In this document: one piece after another, positions 1 to 6,003 of the stretch
How the letters are laid out: each line of letters begins with the position of its first letter
Position numbering within the stretch: position 1 is the first letter of the stretch
NCBI GenBank assembly: GCA_004356685.1
Contig: SMWS01000029.1
Location: 1-11,213 of the forward strand
DNA length: 11,213 nucleotides
Source: Deltaproteobacteria bacterium
Lineage (GTDB): Bacteria > Desulfobacterota_D > UBA1144 > Nemesobacterales > N074bin48
Direction: 5' to 3'
The notes under the pieces: model-generated
Databases searched by the model: none
What the model saw: only the letters and a program-made list of their open reading frames with translations
What the model was told of the DNA's origin: nothing
Translations under genes and position numbers: made by a program

Positions 1-77
1 AGTATTACGATGCCCAGAAACAATCTTGCAAATAATGTAGACACATCCCCCTTTGTATAAAACAAAAACTTAAGCAT
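1..77 (-). CDS. DoxX-like membrane protein, N-terminal fragment cut by window edge
   Basis: A leftward reading frame opens with ATG at 77-75 and stays open to base 1, giving about 25 codons. The peptide begins MLKFLFYTKGDVST and continues LFARLFLGIVIL. A short polar start followed by a hydrophobic helix with an 'ARLxLGIV' pattern resembles the first segment of DoxX-family inner-membrane proteins (small four-helix proteins linked to quinone and redox functions). A good Shine-Dalgarno sequence, AAGGAG, lies about 6-7 bases before the ATG on the minus strand, which supports both the gene and this start. Only the N-terminus is visible, so the family call rests on a short stretch of sequence; other small membrane proteins cannot be excluded. 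The gene diverges from the M42 peptidase gene. Confidence 0.5.
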   Translation of the reverse strand, partial: MLKFLFYTKGDVSTLFARLFLGIVI

Positions 78-139
78 ACCATTCTCCTTCATCCTGAAAT
101 CATGCTTTTATTTATGAAAAAGTATTAATTTATAACAAT

Positions 140-167
140 AAGAATTATACTTTAAGAATTATACTTT
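140..167. repeat. Perfect 14-bp tandem duplication in divergent spacer
   Basis: The unit AAGAATTATACTTT occurs twice head to tail (140-153 and 154-167) without a mismatch. On the minus strand each unit contains TATAAT, so the duplication doubles a -10-like hexamer pointing toward the DoxX-like gene, whose ATG is about 67-81 bases further on. No good -35 is visible at standard spacing. It may be a duplicated promoter or operator element, or simple replication slippage in AT-rich DNA. Confidence 0.6.
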
Positions 168-275
168 TTATGATTATATCACTAAGTCTATAATGCACCA
201 ATACTCTTTTTATTACTAATAACAAATTATTTGTAATAATAAAATTTATATTTGTATAAACACATTCGCTGTTTG

Positions 276-304
276 TTGACATCCAGTTGTAAATTAATGT
301 TAAT
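276..304 (+). promoter_or_regulatory. Candidate sigma-70 promoter for the M42 peptidase gene (upstream option)
   Basis: A perfect -35 hexamer TTGACA (276-281) is followed after 17 bases by GTTAAT (299-304), which matches the -10 consensus at four of six positions. Transcription would begin near 311 and leave a leader of about 30 bases. It competes with the promoter candidate at 304-331. Confidence 0.35.
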
Positions 305-331
305 TGGAATCTTTTTAAAAATTGGTATAAT
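304..331 (+). promoter_or_regulatory. Candidate extended -10 promoter giving a near-leaderless M42 mRNA
   Basis: A perfect TATAAT (326-331) is preceded by TG at 323-324, the extended -10 arrangement, and by TTGGAA (304-309) at 16 bases spacing. The expected start site near 337-339 is only a few bases before the ATG at 343, so the mRNA would have almost no leader. That fits the absence of any Shine-Dalgarno sequence. Both promoter candidates may be used. Confidence 0.4.
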
Positions 332-342
332 CAAGCGCGAAA

Positions 343-1368
343 ATGCAAATCGATCTTTTAAAAGAACTCTGCCAGACAGCTGCGCTGCCGGGTGCAGAGG
401 AAAAATTACAAAAAATAATAGTAAGTCATCTAAAGAAGTTTACTTCCGAAATAACTATAGACTGTCTTGGAAACGTTATTGCCCACATCCCCGGAAAAGG
501 TCCCAAACTCGTACTCGATGCACATATGGATGAAGTGGGTTTTATGGTGCATCACATAGATAAAAATGGGTTTTTAAAACTCACCCCGCTTGGCGGCATG
601 GATCCGAGAGTTTTCTATGCTCAGAGGCTTAAAGTCCACGGGAAAAGAGACCTGACTGGTGTTGTAGCTTCCATACCACCCCATATCAGCAAAAATGGTA
701 ACAACTTGGAGGTGCCCCAGGTAGAAGACTGCATTGTAGATTTAGGGCTGTCCGGTGAAAAGGTAAAAAAACTCGTCAAAGTAGGAGATTTAGTTTCATT
801 TTGCTATCCATTTGAAGAAACAGAAGATGCTATAATATCAAAAGCTATAGATGACAGGGTTGGTTTATTTGTCTTTTTAGAAGCGCTAAAGAATACTAAA
901 AAAATAAATTGTGACCTTTATGTGACTGCAACAGTTCAAGAAGAAGCAGGGCTTAGAGGAGCAAGAATAATTACCCCTGTATATGAACCGGATTTTGTTG
1001 TGGCACTGGAAGGCACAGTATCGATGAACATTCCAGGAGTTCCCGATGATAAAACTCTTGCTAGAGCTCAGCAAGGACCTGAGATAAGACTCTTGGACAG
1101 GTTTTTAGTGGCTGACAGGAAATTTAGTTTTTTTATCACAGAGCTTGCAGAAAAAAAGAATATTCCTTATCAGATTACTGTTAAAAAAGCGGGTAGTACG
1201 AATGCAACAGCAATGCAGGTTACAGGAAAAGGCAGCAGAGCGGCAGTGGTGTCTGTACCTACTCGGTACCTTCACAGCCCCAACTGTCTTGCATATAAAG
1301 AGGATATAAGTAATACTATAAAGTTAATATCGCTTTTATTGGAAAATATTAATAAACTAAAGATTTAG
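343..1368 (+). CDS. M42 family metallo-aminopeptidase (FrvX/TET-like)
   Basis: The 341-aa protein has the layout and length of M42 peptidases, cytosolic dinuclear-metal aminopeptidases that form large shells (TET) and trim peptides released by proteolysis. Visible active-site elements are AHMDEVGF (His61, Asp63), KAIDDRVG (bridging Asp170), QEEAGLRGA (catalytic Glu200 and metal ligand Glu201), ALEGT (Glu223 at the second-metal position) and RYLHSP (His311). The stretch between about 75 and 160 fits the family's inserted dimerisation domain. The start is the first ATG after an in-frame TAA located in the -10 region; no ribosome binding site precedes it. The frame ends in TAG. The TPR gene begins 19 bases downstream and is probably co-transcribed. 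The exact substrate (aminopeptidase, glucanase-like or deblocking type) cannot be told from sequence alone. Confidence 0.93.
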   Translation: MQIDLLKELCQTAALPGAEEKLQKIIVSHLKKFTSEITIDCLGNVIAHIPGKGPKLVLDAHMDEVGFMVHHIDKNGFLKLTPLGGMDPRVFYAQRLKVHGKRDLTGVVASIPPHISKNGNNLEVPQVEDCIVDLGLSGEKVKKLVKVGDLVSFCYPFEETEDAIISKAIDDRVGLFVFLEALKNTKKINCDLYVTATVQEEAGLRGARIITPVYEPDFVVALEGTVSMNIPGVPDDKTLARAQQGPEIRLLDRFLVADRKFSFFITELAEKKNIPYQITVKKAGSTNATAMQVTGKGSRAAVVSVPTRYLHSPNCLAYKEDISNTIKLISLLLENINKLKI

Positions 1369-1387
1369 TTAATGTAAGTTCTAAACT

Positions 1388-2380
1388 ATGAAAACTAAAG
1401 TATTGTTATCATTCATTTATTTTATTGTTGTAATTATTTCATTTCCTTTGATCTCCAGGTCTGCAGAGCCTGAAATAGAAGTTAATAAGACCTCTAAAAC
1501 TGCGATAGTTAAGACTCCCGAAATTGAAGATATTGAGACCACAAAAGGCGAAATTGAAGTAGTAAAGACTCCTGAGAATGAATCTGTTAATACTGCTGAA
1601 ATTGAAGAAGTTAAGACCGCCGAGACCGAAGTTATCAAGACACCTGAAATGGAACAGGTTAATGTAGTAGAGCCTCAACAGCCTCAAGATGACGGCCTGC
1701 TGCAAGCTCAAACAGTATTCTTTCAATATTATAAAAACCCGGAAAATTTTCAAAAATCTATAGATATTATTAACAATATTTTATTAGAAGATCCGAACAA
1801 CTGCGACGCATTAATATTTCTCTCTCGAATATGGCTGACTTATGGTCATTATTTAAGAGATAACAGTTCACCCGTGAAATGGGATAGATTCAAAAAAGGA
1901 TCAGAGATTGCACAAAAAGCAATAAAAGTAGACCCTTCAAACCCGGATACCTATTTTTATTATGTTGCCAATGAAGCATCTCTTGCAAAATCCAAAGGAA
2001 TAATTGGATCATATTTCTTAGTTAGGAGAATTAAAAAAGGCATTAACAAAGTACTCGAGCTAGATCCTAATCATACAGAAGGTATAGCAATGAAGGGCGC
2101 AGTACTAAACTCAATTCCAGGTATTATGGGTGGTGATGTAAAAGAGGCAGAAATACTTATAAGAAAATCATTATTATTAGATCCTCATCTAACGAGCACA
2201 AAAATTTTCCTTGCAAAAAATCTCTTCAAACAAAAACAGTATGAGCAGGCCAAGACTGTTTTATATGAGGTTTTGGCTGAAAGAAACCCGACTGTGCTTG
2301 CCGACTGGCACCTGAATAAAAGATCTGCTCTTAAGTGGATTAGAATAATTAACGAGAAGCAGCAAAGCCAGCAGACTTAG
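1388..2380 (+). CDS. Secreted TPR protein with acidic repeat linker
   Basis: The 330-aa protein has a lysine-containing N-terminus and a hydrophobic core at residues 5-22 ending in SRSA, so cleavage after about residue 26 into the periplasm is likely. Residues 29-94 are a low-complexity Glu/Thr/Val/Lys region built from degenerate units such as VKTPEIE, VKTPENE and IKTPEME. From about residue 105 the chain is helical with TPR-like pairs; LLEDPNNCDA, IKVDPSNPD and LELDPNHTEG look like the ends of successive repeats. The part around 235-300 (GIMGGDVKEAE, then LAKNLFKQKQYEQAKTVL) recalls the TatT-type TPR partner of TRAP transporters, but no TRAP permease gene is nearby. No lipobox cysteine follows the signal. 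The start ATG has no Shine-Dalgarno site and lies 19 bases after the peptidase stop, suggesting coupling on one mRNA. Partner and role are unknown. Confidence 0.85.
   Translation: MKTKVLLSFIYFIVVIISFPLISRSAEPEIEVNKTSKTAIVKTPEIEDIETTKGEIEVVKTPENESVNTAEIEEVKTAETEVIKTPEMEQVNVVEPQQPQDDGLLQAQTVFFQYYKNPENFQKSIDIINNILLEDPNNCDALIFLSRIWLTYGHYLRDNSSPVKWDRFKKGSEIAQKAIKVDPSNPDTYFYYVANEASLAKSKGIIGSYFLVRRIKKGINKVLELDPNHTEGIAMKGAVLNSIPGIMGGDVKEAEILIRKSLLLDPHLTSTKIFLAKNLFKQKQYEQAKTVLYEVLAERNPTVLADWHLNKRSALKWIRIINEKQQSQQT
1511..1654 (+). repeat. Degenerate internal repeats encoding the KTPE units
   Basis: Three related 18-base stretches encode K-T-P-E-x-E or K-T-P-E-N-E: AAGACTCCCGAAATTGAA near 1511, AAGACTCCTGAGAATGAA near 1564 and AAGACACCTGAAATGGAA near 1637. 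Shorter GAAATTGAAG units lie between them. They underlie the acidic linker of the TPR protein and show it grew by duplication followed by drift. Confidence 0.6.
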
Positions 2381-2518
2381 AATTTTCGCAGCTTTTACAC
2401 AATAGCAATATATCTGTTTTTTATTTTTTCCGGCCTTATTACAATCGCGTGAAGAAAATCATAAATATTTTCGTTAAGCAAAAAAGTTTATTCTCTTTTA
2501 ATACCATACCTCCCTACC

Positions 2519-2560
2519 CTGTCATTGCGAGGAGCGGTGCGACGTGGCAATCTCGTTTTT
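2519..2560 (+). repeat. REP-like palindrome, copy A
   Basis: An imperfect palindrome whose base pairs ATTGC (2524-2528) with GCAAT (2547-2551) around a GC-rich centre, ending in a T-run. It shares 12-base arms with copy B in inverted orientation, and its CTGTCATTGCGAGGA start with copy C. Similar 'GTCATTGCGAGGA...GACGTGGCAAT' repeats are, to my knowledge, widespread intergenic repeats in several bacterial lineages. Confidence 0.75.
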
Positions 2561-2577
2561 TCTTCATATATTAGCTA

Positions 2578-2868
2578 TCACAATATTTCATCGTATAGAT
2601 CATTCCATTCTTTATTAAACTTATTAATCAATTCCAGTTTCCTTTTTCTCCTACCTGCTTTAATCTGTTTTTCTCTTGAAATTGTAGTCTAGATAGATTC
2701 AAACACCGCGTAATAAACTAATTTGTTTACATTGTATTTTTCTGAAAAGCCTTTGACCACTTTATTTTTATGTCCGTAGACACGCTTTATTAAATTATTA
2801 GTAACTCCAGTATACAGCACGATGTGTTGTTTATTTGTAATAACATAAACAAAATAGACTTTGTTCAT
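2578..2868 (-). pseudogene. GIY-YIG nuclease-like protein (UPF0213 type), broken by in-frame TAG
   Basis: Reading leftward from ATG 2868-2866 gives 96 codons of a small single-domain GIY-YIG protein, ending in TGA at 2578-2580. The N-terminus MNKVYFVYVITNK is followed by VLYTGVTNNLIKRVYGHKNK, matching the family's VYI...LYiGvTnnL.rRv.eHk pattern. The C-terminus has the conserved REKQIK, a basic RRKRKLELI and KEWNDLYDEI. Codon 60 (2691-2689) is TAG, replacing one residue between FESI and TTISREK. The frame is otherwise intact, so a single recent substitution is likely. The conserved Glu66 of REKQIK, likely the metal ligand, lies after the stop, so a truncated product should lack activity. TAG is a normal stop here: the M42, TPR and ptsP genes all end with it. 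A TATAAT lies 8 bases before the ATG. Confidence 0.82.
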
Positions 2869-2892
2869 GCATTACCATTATATCACATTTTC

Positions 2893-2938
2893 AAAAACGA
2901 GATTGCCACAGCTCACTACGTGAGCTTCGCAATGACAG
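2893..2938 (-). repeat. REP-like palindrome, copy B
   Basis: The copy is inverted relative to copy A. It carries a perfect central hairpin, AGCTCAC (2910-2916) pairing with GTGAGCT (2920-2926) around a TAC loop, with ATTGC/GCAAT pairing outside. Its central stem differs from that of copies A and C, so the arms are conserved while the middle varies. Confidence 0.75.
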
Positions 2939-3069
2939 TTGTGGGTAGTGATTTTTGTATACTTTGTATAAAGACAAAGTATGGGGTGTTTTTTAGTTCC
3001 TTTCACTAATCAAGACGGGGTCAGAGTTTTGTTGTGTCGTTATTATTCTAATCATCTGCTTGTTCCTGG
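2939..3069. other. Non-coding spacer between REP copies B and C
   Basis: No gene is seen. The stretch holds an 8-bp hairpin, ATACTTTG (2959-2966) with CAAAGTAT (2975-2982), and the sequence GACGGGGTCAGAGTTTT around 3015-3031. From memory, GGGGTCAGAG-type sequences often sit beside REP-associated transposase (Y1, IS200-like) genes in environmental bacteria. No transposase coding sequence remains here, so this is at most a scar. Confidence 0.3.
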
Positions 3070-3103
3070 GATTACCACGTCACTTCGTTCCTCGCAATGA
3101 CAG
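3070..3103 (-). repeat. REP-like palindrome, copy C
   Basis: On the minus strand it reads CTGTCATTGCGAGGAACGAA and then GTGACGTGGTAATC. It is close to copy A in the centre and lies in the same orientation as copy B. One base-stem position has changed (GGTAATC instead of GGCAATC). No partner copy or gene is attached to it in the window. Confidence 0.7.
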
Positions 3104-3171
3104 CATGCGCAAAGCTGTTTATTTTCATACACACACTTTACTAAAGCATTATTTTTATTAACCTTACATTT

Positions 3172-3528
3172 ATGCACACAAAAAGGCTATATGAAATATT
3201 TTCAGTTTCTATATCTCAGCTCCCGGACCTTTATAACATAGTTACAGAATCTGATGTAGTTAAGATAGTTGAATCTAAAAAATATGATGTTCAGGACGAG
3301 GCTCTAATTGATGCCATAGTAAATGATAAAGGTAAACAGTTGGAAGAATCTCTTAGAGAAGATTGTGAGAAATTTTTAAAGGATCTGACAAAAAAAAACG
3401 AGTCTGCATCAAATACAGACCCGCTCGTTTTAAAAGAAAAACTTTTATCAATCTTTATAACTAATTTAGAATACTATATAGATTATTATTATAACTCGCT
3501 TATAAACAAACTCTTCTCTGACGGTTAA
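3172..3528 (+). CDS. Small orphan protein of unknown function
   Basis: The 118-aa protein has no signal peptide, membrane helix or cysteine motif (single Cys65). It is predicted mostly helical: residues 1-50 are amphipathic with mixed charge, 52-76 are strongly charged (KGKQLEESLREDCEKFLKDL), a Ser/Asn/Thr turn follows at 77-84, and residues 85-115 form a second helical part rich in Tyr and Leu ending NSLINKLFSDG. I do not recognise a family. The ATG has no Shine-Dalgarno site. The gene lies just beyond the repeat patch and converges on gltA with about 10 bases between the stop codons. An A-run and hairpin inside it seem to serve as gltA's terminator on the other strand. The frame is well filled and has ordinary codon use, so it is probably real. 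Confidence 0.65.
   Translation: MHTKRLYEIFSVSISQLPDLYNIVTESDVVKIVESKKYDVQDEALIDAIVNDKGKQLEESLREDCEKFLKDLTKKNESASNTDPLVLKEKLLSIFITNLEYYIDYYYNSLINKLFSDG
3390..3431 (-). terminator. Terminator-like hairpin for gltA, inside the convergent orphan gene
   Basis: Read leftward, GGGTCTG pairs with CAGACTC (one G-U pair) around the 9-base loop TATTTGATG. This is followed by a G and nine T residues (complement of the A-run 3390-3398). An alternative longer pairing joins AAAACGAG (3424-3431) with CTCGTTTT (3395-3402), with a 4-base bulge. It lies about 110-150 bases past the gltA stop and has the form of an intrinsic terminator, but inside coding sequence of the opposite gene. Confidence 0.5.
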
Positions 3529-3538
3529 TAATCTATAC

Positions 3539-4828
3539 TTATTTCCTCTTACCTATTGGAACAAATTTCTTGTTCATTTCACCCAGGTATATCTGCCTTG
3601 GTCTTGCAATTCTACTCTCAGGATCATTCAAGAATTCCTTCCACTGGGCAAGCCAGCCGCTCGTCCTGGCAATTGCAAAGAGAACAGTAAACATACTCAC
3701 AGGCAGCCCCATACTCTGGTATATCAGACCGGAATAAAAATCAACATTGGGATAAAGCTTTCTTTTTACAAAATATTCGTCTTCAAGAGCTATTTTTTCA
3801 AGCTCAAGCGCTATCTCGAGCAATGGGTTTTCACCTGTAACCTCAAATACTTTATGTGCAATTTTTTTTATTATTTGTGCTCTGGGATCATGTGACTTGT
3901 AAATCCGGTGCCCAAAGCCCATTAACCTGAACTCTCCCTTCTTAGCTCTATCAATATACTGGGGTATCTTATCTTTGGAGCCTATTTCAGCCAGCATCTG
4001 AAGTACCCCTTCATTGGCGCCGCCATGAAGCGGGCCGTACAAAGCGGCGATAGCTGCTGCTGTTGCCGAATAAGGGTCTGGTTGAGAACTTCCAACATTT
4101 CTCATAGCGGCTGTGCTGCAATTTTGCTCGTGGTCTGCATGAAGTATAAACAATACATCTATTGCTTTTTCGATTGCAGGATTTGGCTTATATTCTTTCT
4201 GAGCAATGTTGAACATCATATTTAGGAAATTACCTGCGTAACTCAAACCATTGTCAGGATAAACATATGGAAGTCCCATTGTGTGACGGTATGAAAAAGC
4301 TGCAAGAGTTGGCATTTTAGAAATTAGTCTTTGTATCTGGATTTCTCTTACATCTTCGTTGAAAATATCCTTAGCTTCGGGATAGAAAGTGGAAAGCGCG
4401 GCAACAGTGCTCAGGAGCATACCCATTGGGTGAGCATCGTATCTGAATCCACCTATGAATCGTTTAATGTTCTCATGTACATAAGTATGGTGAGTAATAT
4501 TATGTTCCCAATCATCGTACTGTTTTTTATTTGGCAATTCGCCATTTAACAATAAATATGCAACTTCTAAATAATTACTCTTTTCAGCAAGAACTTCAAT
4601 TGGATAACCCCTGTATATAAGTATCCCTTTGTCACCATCAATAAAAGCAACGCGGCTTGTACAATGTGCTGTATTACTGTAAGCAGGATCATAACTCATC
4701 ATACCAAAATCATCATCGTTGACTTTGATTTGCCTTAAATCCATTGCCTTAATGGTATCGTTAGTAATAGGAACTTCATAAGTTTTACCAGTTCTATTAT
4801 CAGTGATTGTTAATGTATCTTTTGACAC
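3539..4828 (-). CDS. gltA: Citrate synthase, type II (hexameric-type)
   Basis: The enzyme condenses oxaloacetate with acetyl-CoA to citrate, the entry step of the TCA cycle, in the cytosol. The 429-aa length and an N-terminal beta-rich domain (residues 1-50, ending MSYDPAYSNTAHCTS) match the Gram-negative type II enzyme such as E. coli GltA (about 427 aa). Catalytic residues are in place: His268 in GPLHGGANE, His307 in MGFGHRIYKSHDPRA and Asp363 in KLYPNVDFYSG. The ILHADHEQNCST and SYAGNFLNMMF motifs are also intact. The start is GTG (4828-4826), fixed by a strong AAGGAGGT seven bases upstream; the only upstream in-frame ATG is closed by TAA after four codons. The gene has its own spacer, promoter candidate and palindrome, and is probably transcribed apart from the M50 gene 143 bases upstream. 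Confidence 0.97.
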   Translation of the reverse strand: MSKDTLTITDNRTGKTYEVPITNDTIKAMDLRQIKVNDDDFGMMSYDPAYSNTAHCTSRVAFIDGDKGILIYRGYPIEVLAEKSNYLEVAYLLLNGELPNKKQYDDWEHNITHHTYVHENIKRFIGGFRYDAHPMGMLLSTVAALSTFYPEAKDIFNEDVREIQIQRLISKMPTLAAFSYRHTMGLPYVYPDNGLSYAGNFLNMMFNIAQKEYKPNPAIEKAIDVLFILHADHEQNCSTAAMRNVGSSQPDPYSATAAAIAALYGPLHGGANEGVLQMLAEIGSKDKIPQYIDRAKKGEFRLMGFGHRIYKSHDPRAQIIKKIAHKVFEVTGENPLLEIALELEKIALEDEYFVKRKLYPNVDFYSGLIYQSMGLPVSMFTVLFAIARTSGWLAQWKEFLNDPESRIARPRQIYLGEMNKKFVPIGKRK

Positions 4829-4835
4829 AGATTAG

Positions 4836-4843
4836 ACCTCCTT
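4836..4843 (-). promoter_or_regulatory. Strong Shine-Dalgarno site of gltA
   Basis: AAGGAGGT on the minus strand lies seven bases before the GTG and decides that non-ATG start. It is near-perfect anti-SD complementarity, in contrast to most other genes in the window. Confidence 0.8.
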
Positions 4844-4849
4844 CATGTG

Positions 4850-4861
4850 ATTGTATACAAT
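4850..4861. promoter_or_regulatory. Perfect 12-bp palindrome in the gltA leader
   Basis: ATTGTATACAAT is its own reverse complement and lies 21 bases before the gltA start. If transcription begins at the -10 candidate nearby, it falls roughly 16-28 bases into the transcript. That is a plausible repressor operator position. The binding protein is unknown, and AT-rich palindromes also arise by chance. Confidence 0.35.
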
Positions 4862-4883
4862 TTGTAAGAATAAAAAGTTCAAT

Positions 4884-4933
4884 ATTCTAGCAAATAACCT
4901 AACCAAACTATCAAAAGGCGCTTAATTTGTCAA
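4884..4933 (-). promoter_or_regulatory. Candidate gltA promoter region
   Basis: On the minus strand TAGAAT (4889-4884) is preceded by TG one base away, an extended -10 with five of six consensus bases. It would start transcription near 4877 and give a leader of about 50 bases. Further upstream TTGACA (4933-4928) is a perfect -35, but its partner at 17 bases (TAGTTT, 4910-4905) is poor. Either or both may be used. Confidence 0.35.
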
Positions 4934-4971
4934 ATCTATTTAATATTGAATCAAAATTAGCGAGATGAAAA

Positions 4972-5892
4972 TTAAGGCAATACTTGCTTAATAGTTAGTG
5001 GTACAGGAGTAAATGAACCTATAAATAACATAACTGCAACCAAAGCTAATATCTTTCTTTTGTTGTCAATAACTTTTAAATCATCCAACACTGTTGGTGG
5101 ATGATTTGTTCCAAGTACTGTTAGTAAAAAAGCCCATATTAGCCATCCAAGCCATCCCTCAAATGAAATGTTAGCTACAGTAGGAAATATCTGCAGCAGT
5201 GAAAAATATTTATCCCCTAACACTATTATTTCATTTGTACCGACTCCAAGAATAATAAGCATTACTACCATTATCTTCGAAATGTAAGCGTGAAGTTTCT
5301 TAGAAAATAGGCTGTATAATATATGTCCACCATCAAGCTGTCCGCATGGTATTAAGTTTAGCGCTGTTACAAATAGTCCCACCCACCCTGCAAAAGCCAT
5401 GGGGTGGAGCATGTACTCATAGCCCCCAGGAAGATTTGGAAGAGTAAGCAATGTTAGCGCCTTAAAAATTAGAGTATCCCCGGTAATAATTAATAAACCG
5501 GGGCTATTATTTAACTGATCTATTTCTACTACCTTGGATAAGCTTAGTCCAATTATGATCACTGGAACTGCAACTAATACCCCTGCTATAGGACCGGCAA
5601 TACCTATATCAAAAAGGGCTTTTTTGGATTTTATTTGTGATTTAATTCTTATAAAAGCCCCGAAAGTACCAATGATGGAAACTACAGGCGGTGCGGGAAT
5701 AAAATAAGGCAGGCTTATATCTTCACCATATTTTTTGCCATAATAATAATGACCCATCTCATGAGTACCCAAAATAAGCAGCAGCGACAGTGAAAAGAGA
5801 ACGGCTCCGGTTATAGTTCCCTCAAAAGAGTATCCGGTAATAAGTGTAGTGATTAAAGTTAGAAAAAAAAGTATGATATGTTTATTAGTCAA
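4972..5892 (-). CDS. Site-2 protease-like membrane metalloprotease (M50), TTG start
   Basis: The 306-aa polytopic membrane protein carries the zinc motif HEMGH (residues 44-48) at the end of its second hydrophobic segment. The second motif is LIPCGQLDGGH, with Asp187 as the third zinc ligand. Between them the LPYFIPAPP, GTFGAFIRI and FDIGIAGPIAG segments are typical of the M50 group related to plant EGY proteases, with no PDZ domain. Such enzymes cut substrates within the membrane, but the substrate here is unknown. Further hydrophobic segments lie near 98-118, 168-185, 203-218, 247-262 and 280-297. The only usable start is TTG at 5892-5890: an in-frame TAA occurs five codons upstream and no ATG precedes the zinc motif. 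No Shine-Dalgarno site is seen. It lies 156 bases after ptsP in the same direction, so it may have its own promoter. Confidence 0.9.
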   Translation of the reverse strand: MTNKHIILFFLTLITTLITGYSFEGTITGAVLFSLSLLLILGTHEMGHYYYGKKYGEDISLPYFIPAPPVVSIIGTFGAFIRIKSQIKSKKALFDIGIAGPIAGVLVAVPVIIIGLSLSKVVEIDQLNNSPGLLIITGDTLIFKALTLLTLPNLPGGYEYMLHPMAFAGWVGLFVTALNLIPCGQLDGGHILYSLFSKKLHAYISKIMVVMLIILGVGTNEIIVLGDKYFSLLQIFPTVANISFEGWLGWLIWAFLLTVLGTNHPPTVLDDLKVIDNKRKILALVAVMLFIGSFTPVPLTIKQVLP

Positions 5893-6003
5893 TTTTAATT
5901 TGAGATATTAATATGAAAATAATTTATGTACCTTGTGGGTAGTGAATAATTTTATAATCAGACTATTTTTTTTTAAGACTTATTTGTTTATTAGCTTAAT
6001 TTA

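Larger units (their letters stand above)
2519..2938. mobile_element. Candidate REP-flanked GIY-YIG element (decayed)
   Basis: A leftward GIY-YIG-like pseudogene is bracketed by two REP-like palindromes in opposite orientation. The left copy begins CTGTCATTGCGA (2519-2530) and ends AATCTCGTTTTT (2549-2560). The right copy has the exact complements, AAAAACGAGATT (2893-2904) and TCGCAATGACAG (2927-2938). Both the outer and inner 12-base arms are perfect inverted repeats, while the middles have diverged. Together they form one symmetric unit of about 420 bases. The symmetry is seen directly; that it moved as a unit is inference. No target-site duplication is evident at the outer ends. Confidence 0.4.

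Noticed and set aside
2390..2450. T-rich tract after the TPR gene as a terminator
   Set aside because: The T-runs are present, but no stem of useful length or GC content precedes them.
2689..2691. TAG as a recoded sense codon (pyrrolysine or suppressor use)
   Set aside because: At least three nearby intact genes end in TAG at the expected family length, and no family feature calls for a special residue here.
2939..2951. 13-base word TTGTGGGTAGTGA, also at 5933-5945
   Set aside because: An exact match of this length is near chance expectation for 11 kb, and the flanks share no further similarity.
2824..3009. Rightward 61-codon open frame over the repeat patch
   Set aside because: It runs antisense to the start of the GIY-YIG remnant and through REP copy B, has no family-like features and no ribosome binding site.
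2519..3103. CRISPR array
   Set aside because: The three repeats are palindromic, differ in orientation and centre, and are not regularly spaced.
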